A DNA stretch of 6,068 nucleotides from Candidatus Gastranaerophilales bacterium (lineage in GTDB: Bacteria > Cyanobacteriota > Vampirovibrionia > Gastranaerophilales > Gastranaerophilaceae), in contig CAJULX010000051.1 in the NCBI GenBank assembly GCA_910587245.1, forward strand, positions 1-6,068, written 5' to 3'. Shown piece by piece: positions 4,122-6,068 of this stretch. Both the position numbers and the translations under genes were made by a program. Every line of letters starts with the position of its first letter. Within the stretch, counting starts at the first letter, position 1. The notes beneath the pieces are model-generated. The model was not told the origin of the DNA. It worked only from the letters and a program-made list of their open reading frames with translations, and did not search any database.

Positions 4122-5951
4122 TTAAAGGCTTTTTACAACCATTTCACAATTTTTACAATCAAATTCAAGCCCGTATTTTGCGCCTGCTTCATCTTTTAAA
4201 AATAATCCTTCTTTATATTTCGGGTTATTTTTTAAACACATATTAAGCATGTGTCTTATACAGTGTTTTGTCCGCATTAATTCTTTCCCTTTGGCTGATA
4301 TGCCCGATTCAAAAGAGTATTCCTTTACCCTGCATCCGCATTTATTATAAAATTTTTCCGCTTTTTTATTGTGTACATTTAGTCTGTAATCACCGCTTCC
4401 TGCAGGGAATTTTGCCGTTTTTATTTTTTCTTGTGTTTCAGGTTTGTATTCTTCAATTCTTTTTTGCGTAAGTTTTTCCAAAATCTCGCGCCGCAGTTCA
4501 TTCAGCCTTGAAATGGGAAGAAAATATATCTTATCCGATAAAAATTCTACCTGTCCTGTATAAAAAATTGAATCTCCCGTTTTATTAAAAGCGTTTATCC
4601 AGCTTTTTTCAGCGGTTTCAATATTTTTTGCCTCTTCCGTATTTACAAATTCCGCCGCAGCACAGGTCTTGGTTTCATCAATTGCTTCTATACGTCCGTC
4701 AAAAATTTTGAAATCAACCCTCAGTTTCCTTTTTATTTCGGCGGTTTTTAATGCATTTTCAAAATAAGCATCCCTGTTTCTGTATATTTCCGCCTCATTT
4801 GAAATTTTTGGCATAATATTCGGGAAAATTTTTTCACCCTCTGTTTTATTTACAAGAAAACCGCTCAGCGCCCCGTTTTTATCCGTATAGCAAAGTCCGT
4901 CCTGCGGATTTATTATGATTTTGTCTTTTTGTTTTAATGTAAAATAATTTTTTCCTGTTTCCTTTACTGTGCCGAGAAATTCACCCTTTGAATTCGGTGT
5001 ATCGGGGTTGCAGATGTTTTCTTTTCGTCCGTTTAAAAAATATGTGCAAAAATCCCTGTTAAAACTCTTTTTCAAATCAGGCTCAAAACAGGAAAATATT
5101 TTGCCGAAGCTCAAGCGCTTAAAGCCTTCGCCGGAGCGCCTTTCAATAATTTTATCAAGAAGATTTCTATAATATAAAACCGTATTTTTTATATAGTTAA
5201 CATCTTTCAATCTTCCTTCAATTTTAAAAGATGTCACCCCCGCATCAATAAGTTCTTCCAGCTTGGATGATGCCATAAAATCTTTCATGCTTAAAAGATA
5301 TTTGTCTTTCAAGATGACTTTTCCGCTTTTATCAAGCAGGCTGTATTTTTTTCTGCAAGCCTGCGCACATTCGCCTCTGTTTGCCGAGCGCCCGCCTATT
5401 TTATGGCTCAAATAGCACTGTCCTGAATATGAAACGCAAAGCGCCCCGTGGATAAATGTTTCTATTTCAATATCCGTATTTTGTGAGATTTCTTTTATTT
5501 TATCAATACTTAATTCTCTTGCAAGAATTACCCTTTTTATGCCGGTATTTTCAAAAAACTTCACTTTTTGTGCGTTTCTTATATCGCACTGTGTGCTTGC
5601 AATAAGTTTAATATCAGGTAAATTTCCTTCATTGGCTTCGTTTAATATACCAAAATCCTGAATAATAATCCCGTCAGCCTTTATTTTATGCAGTTCTTTA
5701 ATAAGTTTAACCGCGCCTTTCAGCTCTTCATCATCCAGTATTGTATTTAATGTAATATATATTTTTACACCGAATTTGTGCGCGTAATTTATAATATCTT
5801 CAATATCGGAAAGTGAATTCCCTGCGTTTTTCCTTGCTCCGTAGAACTTTGCACCGATATAAACACTGTCTGCCCCGCAATCTATCGCAGCCATGGCGCA
5901 TTCCTTGTTTTGCGCGGGTGCCAGTAATTCAAGATATTTTATCTTTTTCAT
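4122..5951 (-). CDS. U32-family protein (collagenase-like / RNA-hydroxylation type) with central DUF3656-like domain
   Basis: A 609-aa cytoplasmic protein of peptidase family U32. The N-terminal TIM-barrel-like domain (about 1-270) opens with LELLAPAQN and ADSVYIGA and contains the family signature from Glu164 to Ser182 (ETFIHGALC, then SGQCYLS). Cys172, Cys179, Cys195 and Cys199 match the conserved cysteines thought to hold an Fe-S cluster. Residues about 320-410 look like the DUF3656 beta domain (QDGLCY, then GFLVNK). The C-terminus has Cys538/540, Cys564, Cys572, and DCKNCEM with Cys599/602, a possible second metal site. E. coli relatives RlhA and TrhP are needed for 5-hydroxycytidine in 23S rRNA and for tRNA wobble-U hydroxylation; older names call the family collagenase or protease. 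An RNA-modifying role is more likely here, but the RNA target is unknown. The ATG is the only start between an in-frame stop and the conserved N-terminus, and no Shine-Dalgarno precedes it. Confidence 0.9.
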   Translation of the reverse strand: MKKIKYLELLAPAQNKECAMAAIDCGADSVYIGAKFYGARKNAGNSLSDIEDIINYAHKFGVKIYITLNTILDDEELKGAVKLIKELHKIKADGIIIQDFGILNEANEGNLPDIKLIASTQCDIRNAQKVKFFENTGIKRVILARELSIDKIKEISQNTDIEIETFIHGALCVSYSGQCYLSHKIGGRSANRGECAQACRKKYSLLDKSGKVILKDKYLLSMKDFMASSKLEELIDAGVTSFKIEGRLKDVNYIKNTVLYYRNLLDKIIERRSGEGFKRLSFGKIFSCFEPDLKKSFNRDFCTYFLNGRKENICNPDTPNSKGEFLGTVKETGKNYFTLKQKDKIIINPQDGLCYTDKNGALSGFLVNKTEGEKIFPNIMPKISNEAEIYRNRDAYFENALKTAEIKRKLRVDFKIFDGRIEAIDETKTCAAAEFVNTEEAKNIETAEKSWINAFNKTGDSIFYTGQVEFLSDKIYFLPISRLNELRREILEKLTQKRIEEYKPETQEKIKTAKFPAGSGDYRLNVHNKKAEKFYNKCGCRVKEYSFESGISAKGKELMRTKHCIRHMLNMCLKNNPKYKEGLFLKDEAGAKYGLEFDCKNCEMVVKSL

Positions 5952-5957
5952 ATTGTT

Positions 5958-5988
5958 ATTATAAAGTTTTTTAACAAAAAAGTTACAA
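5958..5988 (-). promoter_or_regulatory. Promoter giving a probable leaderless U32 mRNA
   Basis: On the minus strand a perfect TATAAT (5963-5958) ends 6 nt before the ATG at 5951, so initiation 7 nt downstream of the box would fall on the A of the start codon. A TTGTAA (5988-5983) lies 19 bp upstream as a possible -35. No Shine-Dalgarno is present between box and ATG. Confidence 0.5.
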
Positions 5989-6022
5989 AACTTACGCTTT
6001 CTTTGGTTAAATTACAAAACTT
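5983..6022. repeat. 11-bp direct repeat in the divergent intergenic region
   Basis: TTACAAAACTT occurs at 5983-5993 and 6012-6022, 29 bp apart start to start. The first copy overlaps the possible -35 of the U32 gene and the second overlaps that of the divergent promoter, a placement fitting a shared regulator site. Confidence 0.5.
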
Positions 6023-6049
6023 GCACAATATAGAGTTTCTAATTAAAAT
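6021..6049 (+). promoter_or_regulatory. Possible divergent promoter at right edge
   Basis: TTGCAC (6021-6026) and TAAAAT (6044-6049) are 17 bp apart on the plus strand. The predicted start falls at about 6056, on the A of an ATG, again a leaderless geometry. Confidence 0.35.
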
Positions 6050-6055
6050 AAAATT

Positions 6056-6068
6056 ATGTCAATTTTAG
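6056..6068 (+). CDS. Possible first codons of a divergent gene, cut by window edge
   Basis: ATG at 6056 is followed by Ser, Ile, Leu codons to the edge. No Shine-Dalgarno precedes it. The only support is the promoter-like pair at 6021-6049 and the divergent layout; nothing can be said of the product. Confidence 0.25.

Noticed and set aside
4268..5172. Plus-strand frames at 4268-4471 and 4969-5172 inside the U32 gene
   Set aside because: Antisense to a clear family member, with no start signals.

Overview
The window is low-GC, strictly bacterial DNA with short intergenic gaps. It holds a ferredoxin-dependent 2-oxoacid oxidoreductase operon and a U32-family protein, which together point to an anaerobe. 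The small glycine-rich proteins and overall style resemble gut Gastranaerophilales (Melainabacteria/Vampirovibrionia), but a low-GC Firmicute-like anaerobe cannot be excluded; this placement is an impression from protein style, not a computed assignment.

Left part (1-1661, plus strand): the end of an operon for a four-subunit 2-oxoacid:ferredoxin oxidoreductase. It contains the beta (TPP) subunit, truncated at its 5' end by the window edge, then the gamma subunit, then a two-cluster 4Fe-4S ferredoxin (delta) subunit. The three are packed with 5 nt and 0 nt between genes and end at a strong hairpin. The alpha subunit is expected just outside the window. The enzyme oxidatively decarboxylates a 2-oxoacid to an acyl-CoA and passes electrons through the ferredoxin subunit to a soluble ferredoxin.

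Middle part (1689-3972, minus strand): five small genes of no recognised family. In transcription order they are a 62-aa soluble protein (3972-3784), a 48-aa single-span membrane protein (3678-3532) that is easily missed because of its size, two tandem paralogous glycine-zipper membrane proteins (3376-2957 and 2820-2419), and an acidic 221-aa protein (2354-1689). Two intrinsic terminators with the same 12-bp stem separate the first units. The two paralogs share a 111-bp block that is 105/111 identical although other parts have diverged strongly, which suggests a tandem duplication followed by conversion or selective conservation of the 3' end. The cluster converges on the oxidoreductase operon, and one bidirectional hairpin at 1625-1661 can stop both.

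Right part (4122-6068): a 609-aa U32-family protein (collagenase-like/RNA-hydroxylation type) on the minus strand. It has no Shine-Dalgarno sequence, and a TATAAT box is placed so that transcription would begin at its ATG, as in a leaderless mRNA. A divergent promoter-like pair and a possible start codon at 6056 show the same geometry at the right edge. The shared intergenic region carries an 11-bp direct repeat. No CRISPR, transposase, tRNA or rRNA was seen.
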